Shown: positions 8,026 through 16,375, numbered from the stretch's first letter. The stretch is 49,342 nucleotides of DNA from Methylobacterium symbioticum (GCF_902141845.1 NZ_CABFPH010000038.1:1-49342), one strand, 5' to 3'. The notes: a model not told the origin generated them from the letters alone. Numbers and translations: made by a program.

Positions 8026-8962
8026 TTGCGAATTTTCGAACCAGAAGCTAAGCGAACTTCGTGGAAGTCTGGCAGGCATACCGCCCTCAACGGACGTCGT
8101 TCTGACCTGCGGCTCCTACGCACGTCGCGAAGCGTCCGAAGCCTCGGACCTCGACTTCTTCGTGATCACGCAGACGAACACGAACTTCGACGACCCCGAG
8201 ACGGTCAAAGCAGATCTTTCATGGATCGGGAGCGTGCATCACGCTCTGTCCGGTATCGTGCCCGTCGAACCATCGGCCGGCGGAGCCTTCGGGGACGTGG
8301 TGAACCGTTCCTCGCTCCTGCTGAACATCGGCGGCGAGCACGACACGAACCACAACATAACCCGACGCATGCTCTTTCTGCTCGAGGGCGAGGCCCTCTT
8401 CAATGCGGACGAGCTACGAAAGGTTCGGCGCGAGATCCTCGAGCGCTACATTTCGGACCAAATGACGGACCATCAACTCGCGCTGTTCCTTCTGAACGAC
8501 GTGATCCGCTACTACCGCACGATGGCGACCGACTACGAGTTCAAGACGGTCGAAACGACGAAGCCAAAACCCTGGGGCATCCGCAACATAAAGCTCGTCT
8601 TTTCGCGGAAACTTCTCTACGCAAGCGGCCTGTTCAGCGTCGCCATGGCCGCGGACAGAACTCGGGACGGCAAAGTCGGACTTCTTGCCGAGTATTTTGA
8701 GATGCCCGTTATTGATCGAATGGAGCAGATCTGCGGCAAGGAGCGGCTTGCCGGCGTCATGGCGAGCTACAATTACTTTCTGGACAAGTTCGAGCGCCCC
8801 GAAATCCGCGAGCATCTGAAGGGCTTGAGACGCGAACAACGAGACGACGCGATCTTCCGAGAGCTCAAGAACGAAGGCCATCATTTCACGCGTGAACTTC
8901 TGAAGCTGTTCGAGAACACCTTCGACAGCACCCACCCGATCAGGCGGGCGGTCATCTTCTGA
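7982..8962 (+). CDS. Nucleotidyltransferase-fold protein, partner of the HD enzyme
   Basis: 326 residues from ATG 7982, or 319 from ATG 8003. Residues 39-62 contain the Pol-beta nucleotidyltransferase signature: GS at 44-45 (CGSYARRE) and D56/D58 (SDLDFFVIT). The family also needs a third acidic residue, which I cannot place with certainty. The C-terminal 200 residues are helical and contain a long basic segment (KPKPWGIRNIKLVFSRKLLY); the layout resembles stand-alone GlnD/DUF294-like transferases. These enzymes move nucleotides onto proteins, RNA or small molecules. It overlaps the HD gene by 44 bp and lies in an island beside AbiE. Codons here are less GC-rich than in the chromosomal part, consistent with transfer. 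Confidence 0.83.
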   Translation: MSSEIYSMKTAYQRSCEFSNQKLSELRGSLAGIPPSTDVVLTCGSYARREASEASDLDFFVITQTNTNFDDPETVKADLSWIGSVHHALSGIVPVEPSAGGAFGDVVNRSSLLLNIGGEHDTNHNITRRMLFLLEGEALFNADELRKVRREILERYISDQMTDHQLALFLLNDVIRYYRTMATDYEFKTVETTKPKPWGIRNIKLVFSRKLLYASGLFSVAMAADRTRDGKVGLLAEYFEMPVIDRMEQICGKERLAGVMASYNYFLDKFERPEIREHLKGLRREQRDDAIFRELKNEGHHFTRELLKLFENTFDSTHPIRRAVIF

Positions 8963-9469
8963 CTGCGGCGTCGGACCCGCGGCATTCCAGCCGGCGACTC
9001 GAGCGCGACGACAGCGGAGACTGCACGGCAGCGCTTCTAGGATGCGTCGCGCGGACGCGTTCGCGGTCGTAGATGCGCCGGAGCACGCAGCCGAGATCGA
9101 TGACGAAGATGCATGGGGCATCCGGAAGGATCGGTCGATCGGACCGAACCAAGACCCCGCGAAAGCTCGAGGTTAGGTCGACGAGCCTGCTGGAGGCAGG
9201 AGGGCGGACAGGGCTGGCCTTGGCTGCGCGGGTATCGACGCCGCCGGTATGCTATGCTCGGACGTAGAGGGACCCCGCGCCCACGGCCGGGGAGCCGCGG
9301 TCGGCGACAATCGACGCGAGGACCCCGGCTGCCGACTCAGTCCGGGGTCGGAGGGATCGGTGTCAAGAGCGGCGAAAGCGGGTTCCCGCGCAGATGGACG
9401 CGGGTCGGCCTACGATCATCCCTTTGACGGACCTTGCGAAAACGCACCTCGCTGCGGGACGGGGGCGGT
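8963..9469. other. 507 bp without a recognisable gene
   Basis: No frame here shows protein character. Small hairpin-forming repeats occur but none has a T-tract that would make it an intrinsic terminator for the upstream pair. Confidence 0.45.
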
Positions 9470-10149
9470 TCAGGGGAACGTCATCGCCAAATGGTGGCAT
9501 TGAAAGTCGGCCGGGAAGGCCCTGCCCGCAGGTACCTGCCTGCCATGATCGGAAATGCGGTGGTGGCGGCACGCGAACGGCTCGTATCGGTGGAGAGGCG
9601 CTCCCAGCGCGGTCTCCACATTGCCCTGGAACACCTCGGGCGATCCCCGTTCGACATAGGCGAGCATGGCTCCGCTTCGCGAGAATGGCGCGTAGCGGCA
9701 GCTCATGGGCTCGGCGAACTCGGATTCGATGGCAGCGGACCGATCCACGAAAGCCGAGACCATCCCGCGGCGACGGACTCCGAAGGCTTACGGATCGTGG
9801 TCCGTCCGGCGCCCGGTCCCACCGCCACGGGAGCGCTGACAATGAGATCGAGGGCGGCCTCGTCACGTAAGGGCAGCATCCGTATGCCGTTGCAGGTTCT
9901 TGGCTCTGCCTCCGGCCCAAGGTCATGCGCCGGGAGTTCGGACAAGAAGCCGGCCGAGGTGAATGCGAGGTGCCGTTCTCCGTCGACGCACCAGGAACGG
10001 CAGTAGACCGTAGCGGCCGTCTTCTTACCAGCTACAAGTTGTTGCCGTCGCGACGCGGCTCTGCGTCTCGCGGCGCTCGCCGGCCGCTCCGCGTGCGAGC
10101 CAGTGCGGCATCCGGCACATCGGTCGCCGGACCATCCGCGGGCCGTCAT
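9470..10149 (-). pseudogene. Probable frameshifted hypothetical gene downstream of the integrase
   Basis: Two adjacent minus-strand frames look like halves of one protein. The upstream frame (10149-9703) is protein-like from YCRSWCVDGERHLAFTSAGF to GRTTIRKPSESVAAG; it then turns to unlikely residues. From the same point (about 9760) a neighbouring frame continues MVSAFVDRSAAIESEFAEPM through AMLAYVERGSPEVFQGN and stops at 9470. A one-base change in GCCGCGGGATGG would join them. The upstream frame begins with ATG overlapping the integrase stop (ATGA), though its first 45 residues look poor. I do not recognise the family. It could instead be two chance frames; a search with the joined protein would decide. 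Confidence 0.35.
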
Positions 10150-11606
10150 GGCGGCGCGATCCTGCGCCGTCGCGGCATCAGCGGCCGCGCCTCGACGACG
10201 GGACTGCCGTCCAGCGGCGGCAACCTGACCTTCGCGACCGCGATCTTCGCCGCCTTCATCTCCGGCCCCGCGCTGTAGCGGCCCAGGGTAAGGCCGGAGC
10301 GCTTATGGCCGACGATCGCCGCGAGCAGGTCGCCGTCGACGCCCGCCCGCTCCGCTTTGGTGATGAACCAGCGTCGGAAGGAATGGAAATTGACGAGCGA
10401 GCGGCGCCTGCCCTCGACCACGTCGTCGACGCCCAGGTCCCGACGGTACTTGGTGAACCGCTTCGAGAAGTACGAAGATCGCTCCCGGACCGATCCCTTC
10501 GCCCTGGGGCCGGGCCATTCGGGAAACAGATCCTCGTCGAAGCTCTTTCCTTCCGCACGCCGGACGACGACCTCGCGCAGATCCGGGTGTATCGGCACGT
10601 CTCGGAATGTCTTCTCCTTCTTCTGCGGCTTGAAGGTGAACCACCCGTCGATGCACTCGCCGACCCGCAGATCGATCACCGCATCGAGCCGAGCGCCTGT
10701 CAGGGCCGCCACGAGCATGACGTCGAGCATGGCCCGGTCGGACGTGCCCATGAAGAGGCGCTGCACTTCGGCCTCCGTGAAAGGCCGTTCCTCCTCGTCC
10801 GGCTCCGTCGTCGGTTTGTTCAGGCTCAGGCCGACCCAAACATTCGTCTCGATCGGCGTCCTCTTGACCAAATGCTTCCAGTAGGCCCTCAATCTGCCGA
10901 TATACTTGGTGCACGAGGCCCATCCAAGGCCCGTGTAATCTTCGATCTCGTCCACGAAACGAACGGCTACCTTGGTTGTGATCCGCTCCAAGTAAGGCTC
11001 GATACCGCGCTCGACGCACCACTTAAGCAGGATTTGCAATGCCCGGGTATCGTCCTTGAGCGACCGCTCCTTGATCTTGGTGCGCTTGATGAAGTCCGCA
11101 TGGTGGGCGGCAATGGGTGTCGCCGTCGCGAGAGCGACGGCTGCGAAGTCCGCCGAACGCCGGAGCGCATCCTCATGCGGCACGGCTTCCTCGTGTTGCT
11201 CTAACGACTCTCCATCGTCGACATCGACATAGCGCGTCGTCGCACCGTCGAGCCTGATTTCATACGTACGCAGCTTCACTGCCGCGAGGATGGCGTCGAG
11301 ATCCGGATCGTTCCTTTGTCGAGCATCCGATATAATCCCTGCCCATTTCAGGGCCTCCGCCTGTTCGGAGCGCGGCTGATCGCCGAGCGTCGTCCAGGCC
11401 TTGTCTATCCGGGCCTTGAATTCCTTGACGATCGGCCGCTTGAGCACGTTGGCGGAAAGCAACGACTTGGTCCCGAGCGCCTGCTTGAGGCGGTAGCCGA
11501 GCAGGGGGCGAAGCTTGACCGGAACGCCCATGGTGACCCGGTAGTAGCCGTCGTGCAGCTCCAGATAGCCGTTTTTCGGGTCGGGCTTTCGGGGCACGGG
11601 AACCAC
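10146..11606 (-). CDS. Tyrosine recombinase (island integrase)
   Basis: 486 residues. The catalytic set of tyrosine recombinases is complete: R306 (GARLDAVIDLR), a beta-hairpin lysine near K332, H408 and R411 (FHSFRRWF), H434 (VGHKRSGLT) and the nucleophile Y444 (GRYS). The N-terminal part (YLELHDGYYRVTMGVP) resembles DUF6538-type integrase N-termini, and residues 160-260 are the SAM-like core-binding domain. Such enzymes insert and excise genomic islands at tRNA genes. The start lies about 110 bp from a sequence matching a tRNA-Ser/tmRNA 3' end, the usual position next to the attachment site. All key residues are present, so the enzyme may be active. Confidence 0.95.
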   Translation of the reverse strand: MVPVPRKPDPKNGYLELHDGYYRVTMGVPVKLRPLLGYRLKQALGTKSLLSANVLKRPIVKEFKARIDKAWTTLGDQPRSEQAEALKWAGIISDARQRNDPDLDAILAAVKLRTYEIRLDGATTRYVDVDDGESLEQHEEAVPHEDALRRSADFAAVALATATPIAAHHADFIKRTKIKERSLKDDTRALQILLKWCVERGIEPYLERITTKVAVRFVDEIEDYTGLGWASCTKYIGRLRAYWKHLVKRTPIETNVWVGLSLNKPTTEPDEEERPFTEAEVQRLFMGTSDRAMLDVMLVAALTGARLDAVIDLRVGECIDGWFTFKPQKKEKTFRDVPIHPDLREVVVRRAEGKSFDEDLFPEWPGPRAKGSVRERSSYFSKRFTKYRRDLGVDDVVEGRRRSLVNFHSFRRWFITKAERAGVDGDLLAAIVGHKRSGLTLGRYSAGPEMKAAKIAVAKVRLPPLDGSPVVEARPLMPRRRRIAPP

Positions 11607-11713
11607 CTGCGAACGTCGATTTGTCCCCGATATGTCCCGCGGCCTGTCCCGAAAGTCCAGCGGAAGCAGCGACTTGTATGCAGGACAATGGATTACGCCA
11701 CTCCTTCGGAAAT

Positions 11714-11730
11714 TCCCTCCGTCTCCGCCA
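11714..11730 (+). other. Candidate attachment site, tRNA-Ser/tmRNA 3'-end fragment
   Basis: TCCCTCCGTCTCCGCCA matches the 3' acceptor side, including the encoded CCA, of alphaproteobacterial tRNA-Ser or tmRNA genes. No T-arm or remaining cloverleaf can be folded upstream, so this is a fragment. Its place right beside an integrase and before chromosomal-type genes fits an att core left by island insertion. Confidence 0.6.
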
Positions 11731-11947
11731 TTTACACCCAGCCTGAAGAATGTATTCGCTCACAGCGGGTTGGCGTGCGCCGAAATCTCATTCATCCCCG
11801 CGGTGAGAGCCTGTGGAAAGCGTCGGCGTGTCGAGGCGTTCTGCCTCTAGGGCATAGAGTCGTTCAGCGACTCGGGCTGGCGAGCACAGGATCGGTCGCC
11901 GTGTAGCCGGCCGCCACGGACGACCATCAGGTTCGTCACGGCCGGCC
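11731..11947. other. Boundary DNA between island and rcnA
   Basis: This short stretch has no convincing gene. It is the probable junction between island and chromosomal genes. Confidence 0.4.
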
Positions 11948-13057
11948 CTACGATGAACGGAACGACACGACGGCACCGGCTGCATGCGCCGCGGCGTTGT
12001 GGTGGAGGCTCTGCCAACCGAGCCAGCCGGTATAGAGGCCGACCAGTACGATCAGGGCCGCGGAGGCGTAGGGCGCTTTCCGAGCGAAGCTGCTGAAGCC
12101 GGACCAGCGGGTCGCTATGTGCCGCACGCCGAGCGCCGCAAGCACCCCGGCCGAGACCATCGTGAGCGCCAAGCCGACGCTGAAGCAGACGACCAGCGCA
12201 AAGCCGAGGCTGAATTGCTTGAGCTGGATGCACAACAGCAGAACCGTGATGGCTGCCGGGCACGGGATCAGGCCGCCCGTCAGGCCGAACAGCACGATCT
12301 GCCCCGTGGTCACCGTTCGGCCCGCGAAACGGCGGCGGATGTCGTCGGCATGTGCGCGGGCATGGGCATCGTCCTCGTCGCCCAGGTTCGAGTGGTCCTG
12401 CTCCTCGAACGCGACCTCGTACATCTCCGGGCCCGCCGTGCCGTCGAGGCGAACGCGCGCGGTGAAGGCGTGCGGCTCAGGGATCTCGTCCAGGCTCTCC
12501 AGGTAGCCGTCGCGTAGGGCGAACCCGAACGATTGCACGGCCCCCTCCGGTCGGACCGTCTCGACCGTCACAGCGCCAGGGGCGGGCAGCGGCCCGCCCT
12601 CGGAGCGGATGCGCCAGCGGGGCGGCACGCCGTCGTCGAACACCTCCAGCATCAGCAGGCCGTCCCGCGTGACCACGTGCCGGTGCTCATCATGGTGATG
12701 ATGGTCGTGGTGCTGCTCGCGCCAAGTCCGCCAGGCCATCCAGAACGCGATGCCGACGATGACGACGGCGGACGCCAACTGGAGGTACGGCTCGCTCGCC
12801 TCGCCGCCCCACTCCTGCCCGAGATATTGCCCGCCCAACGCGATGGCCCACACGACGGCCGTGTGCGAGAGCGTGGCGGCCAGCCCGAGCAGGACCGCTT
12901 GGGTGACCGTGCCCCGGACCGCGATGATGAAGGCCGCCATCATCGTCTTGGAATGGCCGGGCTCCAGGCCGTGCAGGGCACCGAGCAGGATCGCGCTCGG
13001 CACGAACAGCCAAGCGTGCGCGGTCCCCTGCTGCAGCAGGTCGGTCAAAGAGGCCAT
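11948..13057 (-). CDS. rcnA: Nickel/cobalt efflux protein RcnA
   Basis: 369 residues. The N-terminal third carries the NicO/RcnA transmembrane segments, with the metal-site motif HGLEPGHSK at 29-37. A histidine-rich loop (EQHHDHHHHDEHRH, about 114-127) follows, then a soluble region of roughly 100 residues and a second membrane block with GLIPCPAAI. RcnA exports nickel and cobalt from the cytoplasm. The gene is 9 bp behind rcnR, so the repressor and pump form one unit. The loop between the membrane halves is longer than in E. coli RcnA, as is common in alphaproteobacteria. The protein is complete. Confidence 0.93.
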   Translation of the reverse strand: MASLTDLLQQGTAHAWLFVPSAILLGALHGLEPGHSKTMMAAFIIAVRGTVTQAVLLGLAATLSHTAVVWAIALGGQYLGQEWGGEASEPYLQLASAVVIVGIAFWMAWRTWREQHHDHHHHDEHRHVVTRDGLLMLEVFDDGVPPRWRIRSEGGPLPAPGAVTVETVRPEGAVQSFGFALRDGYLESLDEIPEPHAFTARVRLDGTAGPEMYEVAFEEQDHSNLGDEDDAHARAHADDIRRRFAGRTVTTGQIVLFGLTGGLIPCPAAITVLLLCIQLKQFSLGFALVVCFSVGLALTMVSAGVLAALGVRHIATRWSGFSSFARKAPYASAALIVLVGLYTGWLGWQSLHHNAAAHAAGAVVSFRSS

Positions 13058-13066
13058 GGGCGCACG

Positions 13067-13345
13067 CTATTTGAGATAGGTCCGCACCACCTCGATCAGC
13101 TCAGCGGTGCCCCGGGCGCGGTCGGCGTCCGGCTCGGCATCCGGGTTCACGACGTGGTGGCGGATGTGGTCTTCCATCAGCTCGGCGGTCAGGCCGTTGA
13201 TGGCCCCGCGCATCGAGGCGACCAGCATCAGGACGTCGGCGCAGCCGAGCTCGGCCTCCAGGGCCCGCTCGACGGCTTCTGCCTGTCCCTTGAGCCGGCG
13301 CACACGCGCCAGCAGCTTGGTCTTGTCCTTGATCGTGTGGGCCAT
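13067..13345 (-). CDS. rcnR: Nickel/cobalt-responsive repressor RcnR
   Basis: 92 residues, the usual length of the CsoR/RcnR family of all-helical tetrameric repressors. The residues that bind nickel or cobalt in E. coli RcnR are at identical positions here: H3, C35, H60 and H64. This separates it from FrmR (formaldehyde) and CsoR (copper). It should release its operator when nickel or cobalt binds, turning on rcnA 9 bp downstream. A G6-containing palindrome lies about 30 bp upstream of its start and is shared with the divergent DUF1289 gene. Confidence 0.93.
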   Translation of the reverse strand: MAHTIKDKTKLLARVRRLKGQAEAVERALEAELGCADVLMLVASMRGAINGLTAELMEDHIRHHVVNPDAEPDADRARGTAELIEVVRTYLK

Positions 13346-13372
13346 GGGTCGGCTTTCGCGTCTGATCCGATA

Positions 13373-13390
13373 TATAGGGGGGTACCCTAT
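13373..13390. promoter_or_regulatory. RcnR-type operator with G-tract
   Basis: The sequence TATAGGGGGGTACCCTAT has near-palindromic arms (TATAGGG / CCCTATA) around a run of six G. E. coli RcnR binds sites made of a G6 tract flanked by T/A-rich inverted repeats. It sits between rcnR and the divergent plus-strand genes, so it could control both directions. Confidence 0.72.
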
Positions 13391-13434
13391 AAATTGTCGA
13401 GCATAAGCCGCTCGCGGTCGGAGGAAGCCCTATC

Positions 13435-13641
13435 ATGAAGAAGGACGACCCCTGCATCGGGGTTTGCCAGTGGGACGGGCGTACCGGCTGGTGCCTCGGC
13501 TGCGGCCGCACGGTCCCGGAGATCCGCGCCTGGCGAAAGATGGCGCCCTACAGGAAGACCGCCCTCGCTCGCGAACTGCCGCGCCGGGTCGCACAGGTCT
13601 CCCGCGTGGAAACAAGCCCGCTCCGGTCTGGAGACGCTTGA
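13435..13641 (+). CDS. DUF1289 family protein
   Basis: 68 residues from ATG 13435 with GAGGAAG upstream. It has the cysteine pattern of DUF1289: CIGVCQWDGRTGWCLGCGR near residues 7-25, with four cysteines that probably bind a metal, followed by EIRAW and a basic tail. DUF1289 proteins are small and of unknown role. The gene is divergent from rcnR across the RcnR-type operator and precedes the chromate genes, so it may be metal-controlled; this is inference from position. Confidence 0.85.
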   Translation: MKKDDPCIGVCQWDGRTGWCLGCGRTVPEIRAWRKMAPYRKTALARELPRRVAQVSRVETSPLRSGDA

Positions 13642-13746
13642 CAGGGCACGTGCCGGCGCGATGAATAGGCCCCTCGGGAAGCGATCTCCCGACGAGGCTC
13701 CGGCTGAAGAATCGCGTCCAACCTGCATTCGATGCAAGGACGCGCC

Positions 13747-14577
13747 ATGCCTACGCCCAACTCCATTTCCATCGATAAGCTTGCTCGTCTCGTCGGCACT
13801 GCCGGCTGCCCCCTGGTGGTCGACATCCGCACGGAGGACGCCTTCCGTGACGACCCGCGGCTGGTCCCCGGCAGTGTGCGCCGGTCCGTCAGCGACATCG
13901 CGCACTGGTCCGCCAACTGGGGCGGGCGGAGCGCCGTGGTCGTCTGCCGGCACGGGCGCGACCTCAGCCATGGCGCCGCAGCCTATCTTCGCCAAGCCGG
14001 CGTAGCGGCGGAGGCGCTGGATGGCGGCTTCGACGCCTGGGAAGCCGCCGGCCTGCCGCTGGTGCCCGAGGCGAAGCTGCCGCCCCGCGACACGCATGGC
14101 CGCACCGTCTGGGTCACCCGCGCCCGGCCCAAGGTCGACCGCATCGCCTGCCCCTGGCTCATCCGCCGCTTCGTCGACCCGGACGCGGTCTTTCTGTTCG
14201 TGCCAACGCCCGAGGTGAACGCGGTTGTCGAACGGTTCGGGGGTGCCGCCTTCGACATCGATGATCCTGGCGCCTTCTGGAGCCACCGAGGCGAACTATG
14301 CACCTTCGACGTCATGGTCGAGGAGCTCGGCCTGGCCACGCCGCCGCTCCTGCACCTCGCTACGCTGGTGCGCGGGGCCGACACCGCCCGGCCCGACCTC
14401 GCGCCGGAGGCGGCCGGCCTGCTCGCGGCCTCGCTCGGCCTGTCGCGCATCTACGCCGATGACCTCGCCCAGCTCGACGCCGGGATGCTCCTCTACGACG
14501 CCTTCTACCGCTGGTGCCGGGACGCCACGGAGGAGACCCACAACTGGCCCACCAACAAGCCCAGGGAGAAAGCCTGA
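13747..14577 (+). CDS. chrB: Rhodanese - ChrB-type chromate resistance protein
   Basis: 276 residues from ATG 13747, preferred over ATG 13732 because AAGGAC lies about 7 bases before it. Residues 5-95 are a rhodanese domain with the active-site cysteine C67 (VVCRHGRD). From about residue 105 the ChrB C-terminal domain follows, with WVTRARPKVDRIACPWLIRRFVDP and a later GAFWSHRGELCTFDVMVEEL. ChrB proteins sense chromate or regulate chrA; fused rhodanese domains may handle sulfur, since chromate resembles sulfate. The gene ends 2 bp before chrA. The classic ChrB N-terminal regulatory domain is absent and the rhodanese takes its place. Confidence 0.88.
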   Translation: MPTPNSISIDKLARLVGTAGCPLVVDIRTEDAFRDDPRLVPGSVRRSVSDIAHWSANWGGRSAVVVCRHGRDLSHGAAAYLRQAGVAAEALDGGFDAWEAAGLPLVPEAKLPPRDTHGRTVWVTRARPKVDRIACPWLIRRFVDPDAVFLFVPTPEVNAVVERFGGAAFDIDDPGAFWSHRGELCTFDVMVEELGLATPPLLHLATLVRGADTARPDLAPEAAGLLAASLGLSRIYADDLAQLDAGMLLYDAFYRWCRDATEETHNWPTNKPREKA

Positions 14578-14579
14578 CT

Positions 14580-15989
14580 ATGGCCGTGACCGCAGGTATC
14601 CAGACCGCGCAGGAGGCAGGCATGGTCGCCCAGGAAGCGCCGCTGCCCGTGACCCTGGCCGAGGCCGTGCGGGTCTGGGCCCGCATCGCCGCGCTGTCCT
14701 TCGGCGGGCCGGCCGGGCAGATCGCGGTGATGCACCGCATCCTCGTGGAGGAGCGGCGCTGGATCTCCGAGAACCGCTTCCTGCACGCGCTCAACTTCTG
14801 CACCCTGCTGCCCGGCCCCGAGGCCCAGCAGCTCGCCACCTATGTCGGCTGGCTGATGCACGGCACCCGCGGCGGCCTCGTCGCGGGCGGGCTGTTCGTG
14901 CTGCCGGGCGTCGTCGCCATCATGGCCCTGAGCTGGGTCTATGCGCTCTACGGCAATGTCGGCTTCGTCGCCGGCCTGTTTTTCGGGCTGAAGGCCGCGG
15001 TGCTGGCCATCGTGCTGCAGGCTGTGATCCGCATCGGCCGGCGGGCACTCAAGGGGCCGGTCATGATCGGGCTCGCGGCTGCGGCCTTCGTGGCGATCTT
15101 CTTCCTCGACGTGCCCTTCCCCCTCATCGTGCTGGCGGCCGGCGTGATCGGCTATCTCGGCGGGCGGGCCGGCCTGCCGCAGTTCAAGGCCGGCGGGCAC
15201 GGGGGCGGCGGCAAGGTCGTCGAGGGCCCCTTCCTGCTCGATGACCACGAGCTCCCGCAGGAGCGGGCCGTCGCCGGGCACACACTGCGGATGCTGCTGA
15301 CCTGGGGCGCGCTCTGGCTGGTGCCGGTCGCCGCCATCCTGCTCGCCTTCGGAACGGACGACGTCTTCAGCCAGATCGCGGTGTTCTTCTCGAAGATGGC
15401 GATGGTCACCTTCGGGGGCGCCTACGCGGTGCTCTCCTACGTCGCCCAGCAGGCGGTAGAGCATTACGGCTGGCTCAAGCCCGGCGAGATGCTGGACGGG
15501 CTCGGCATGGCCGAGACGACCCCCGGCCCGCTGATCATGGTCACGCAGTTCGTGGGCTTTCTGGCCGCGTATCGAGCACCGGGCTCGCTGCCGCCCCTGC
15601 TGGCCGGCACGCTCGGCGGGCTCCTCACCACCTGGGTGACCTTCGCGCCCTGCTTCCTCTGGATCTTCGCCGGCGCCCCTTACGTCGAGCGCCTGCGCGG
15701 CGACCGGGCGCTCGCGGGCGCGCTCTCGGCCATCACCGCCTCCGTGGTCGGCGTGATCCTCAACCTCGCGGTCTGGTTTGCCCTGCACACCCTCTTCGCC
15801 GAGTCGCGACCGTTCGCAGTCGGGCCGGTCCGCTTCGACGTGCCGGTCCTGTCGAGCCTCAACCCATGGGCGCTTGCCCTGGCGGCCACGGCGGTGCTGG
15901 CGGTGTTCCGGTTCAAGGTCGGCATGGTCCAGACGCTGGCGGCCTGCGCCGCGGCAGGCGTCGCCCTGCACATGCTGGGGCTGGTGTGA
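14580..15989 (+). CDS. chrA: Chromate transporter ChrA
   Basis: 469 residues from ATG 14580; AGGGAG lies upstream inside the end of chrB. The CHR superfamily double-repeat is clear: the first half has FGGPAGQIAVMH and LLPGPEAQQLATYVGW, the second half has TFGGAYAVLSYVAQQAV and ETTPGPLIMVTQFVG. About ten to twelve hydrophobic segments follow the expected pattern. The protein exports chromate across the inner membrane. It follows chrB by 2 bp and precedes a small secreted protein with a one-base overlap. Length and motifs are intact, so the pump itself should be functional. Confidence 0.95.
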   Translation: MAVTAGIQTAQEAGMVAQEAPLPVTLAEAVRVWARIAALSFGGPAGQIAVMHRILVEERRWISENRFLHALNFCTLLPGPEAQQLATYVGWLMHGTRGGLVAGGLFVLPGVVAIMALSWVYALYGNVGFVAGLFFGLKAAVLAIVLQAVIRIGRRALKGPVMIGLAAAAFVAIFFLDVPFPLIVLAAGVIGYLGGRAGLPQFKAGGHGGGGKVVEGPFLLDDHELPQERAVAGHTLRMLLTWGALWLVPVAAILLAFGTDDVFSQIAVFFSKMAMVTFGGAYAVLSYVAQQAVEHYGWLKPGEMLDGLGMAETTPGPLIMVTQFVGFLAAYRAPGSLPPLLAGTLGGLLTTWVTFAPCFLWIFAGAPYVERLRGDRALAGALSAITASVVGVILNLAVWFALHTLFAESRPFAVGPVRFDVPVLSSLNPWALALAATAVLAVFRFKVGMVQTLAACAAAGVALHMLGLV

Positions 15990-16345
15990 TGGTCGCCGGA
16001 CGCCTCGCCACGGTCGTAGCCGTCCTCACCGTGCCCAAAGGGTCTGCACACGCCGGCGAGGCGTTCCGCCACCTGACCTCCCCCGAGATCCGGGCGCGCC
16101 TGCTCGGCAAGGAGGTCACCGACGCGGTGCACTGGGCCTACCGCTTCGTTCCGAGCGGTCGCACGCGTGTCGTGTCGCTCGGGCGGGCGCCCGACGCGCG
16201 CTGGCGGATCGAGGGCGACGGGCGCTGCCTGGATGCCCCGCCCTGCGTCCAGGTCTGGATGGCCGGCAACCGGGTCGAGTTCCGGCGCGGAGACGGTACC
16301 CTGCCCGACGAGAGCGTGCTGCAGGGGCCAGCACATCGGCCCTGA
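15989..16345 (+). CDS. Small secreted hypothetical protein of the chr operon
   Basis: 118 residues from ATG 15989, whose A is shared with the chrA stop (TGATG), so translation is coupled. The N-terminus (MVAGRLATVVAVLTVPKGSAHA) looks like a signal peptide with cleavage after AHA. The mature part is about 95 residues and has two cysteines five residues apart (CLDAPPC) that could form a disulfide in the periplasm. I do not recognise the family. Its coupling to chrA suggests a periplasmic role in chromate handling, but this is inference. Confidence 0.72.
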   Translation: MVAGRLATVVAVLTVPKGSAHAGEAFRHLTSPEIRARLLGKEVTDAVHWAYRFVPSGRTRVVSLGRAPDARWRIEGDGRCLDAPPCVQVWMAGNRVEFRRGDGTLPDESVLQGPAHRP

Positions 16346-16375
16346 GGAACGAGAGCCGCGACCGAGGAGACGACC

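Noticed and set aside
11600..11800. Complete tRNA or tmRNA gene next to the integrase
   Set aside because: Only the 3' acceptor end can be matched; the rest of a cloverleaf is missing.
14505..15971. 488-codon open frame opposite chrA
   Set aside because: It is charged, low in hydrophobic residues and exactly antisense to a clear transporter; chance frame.
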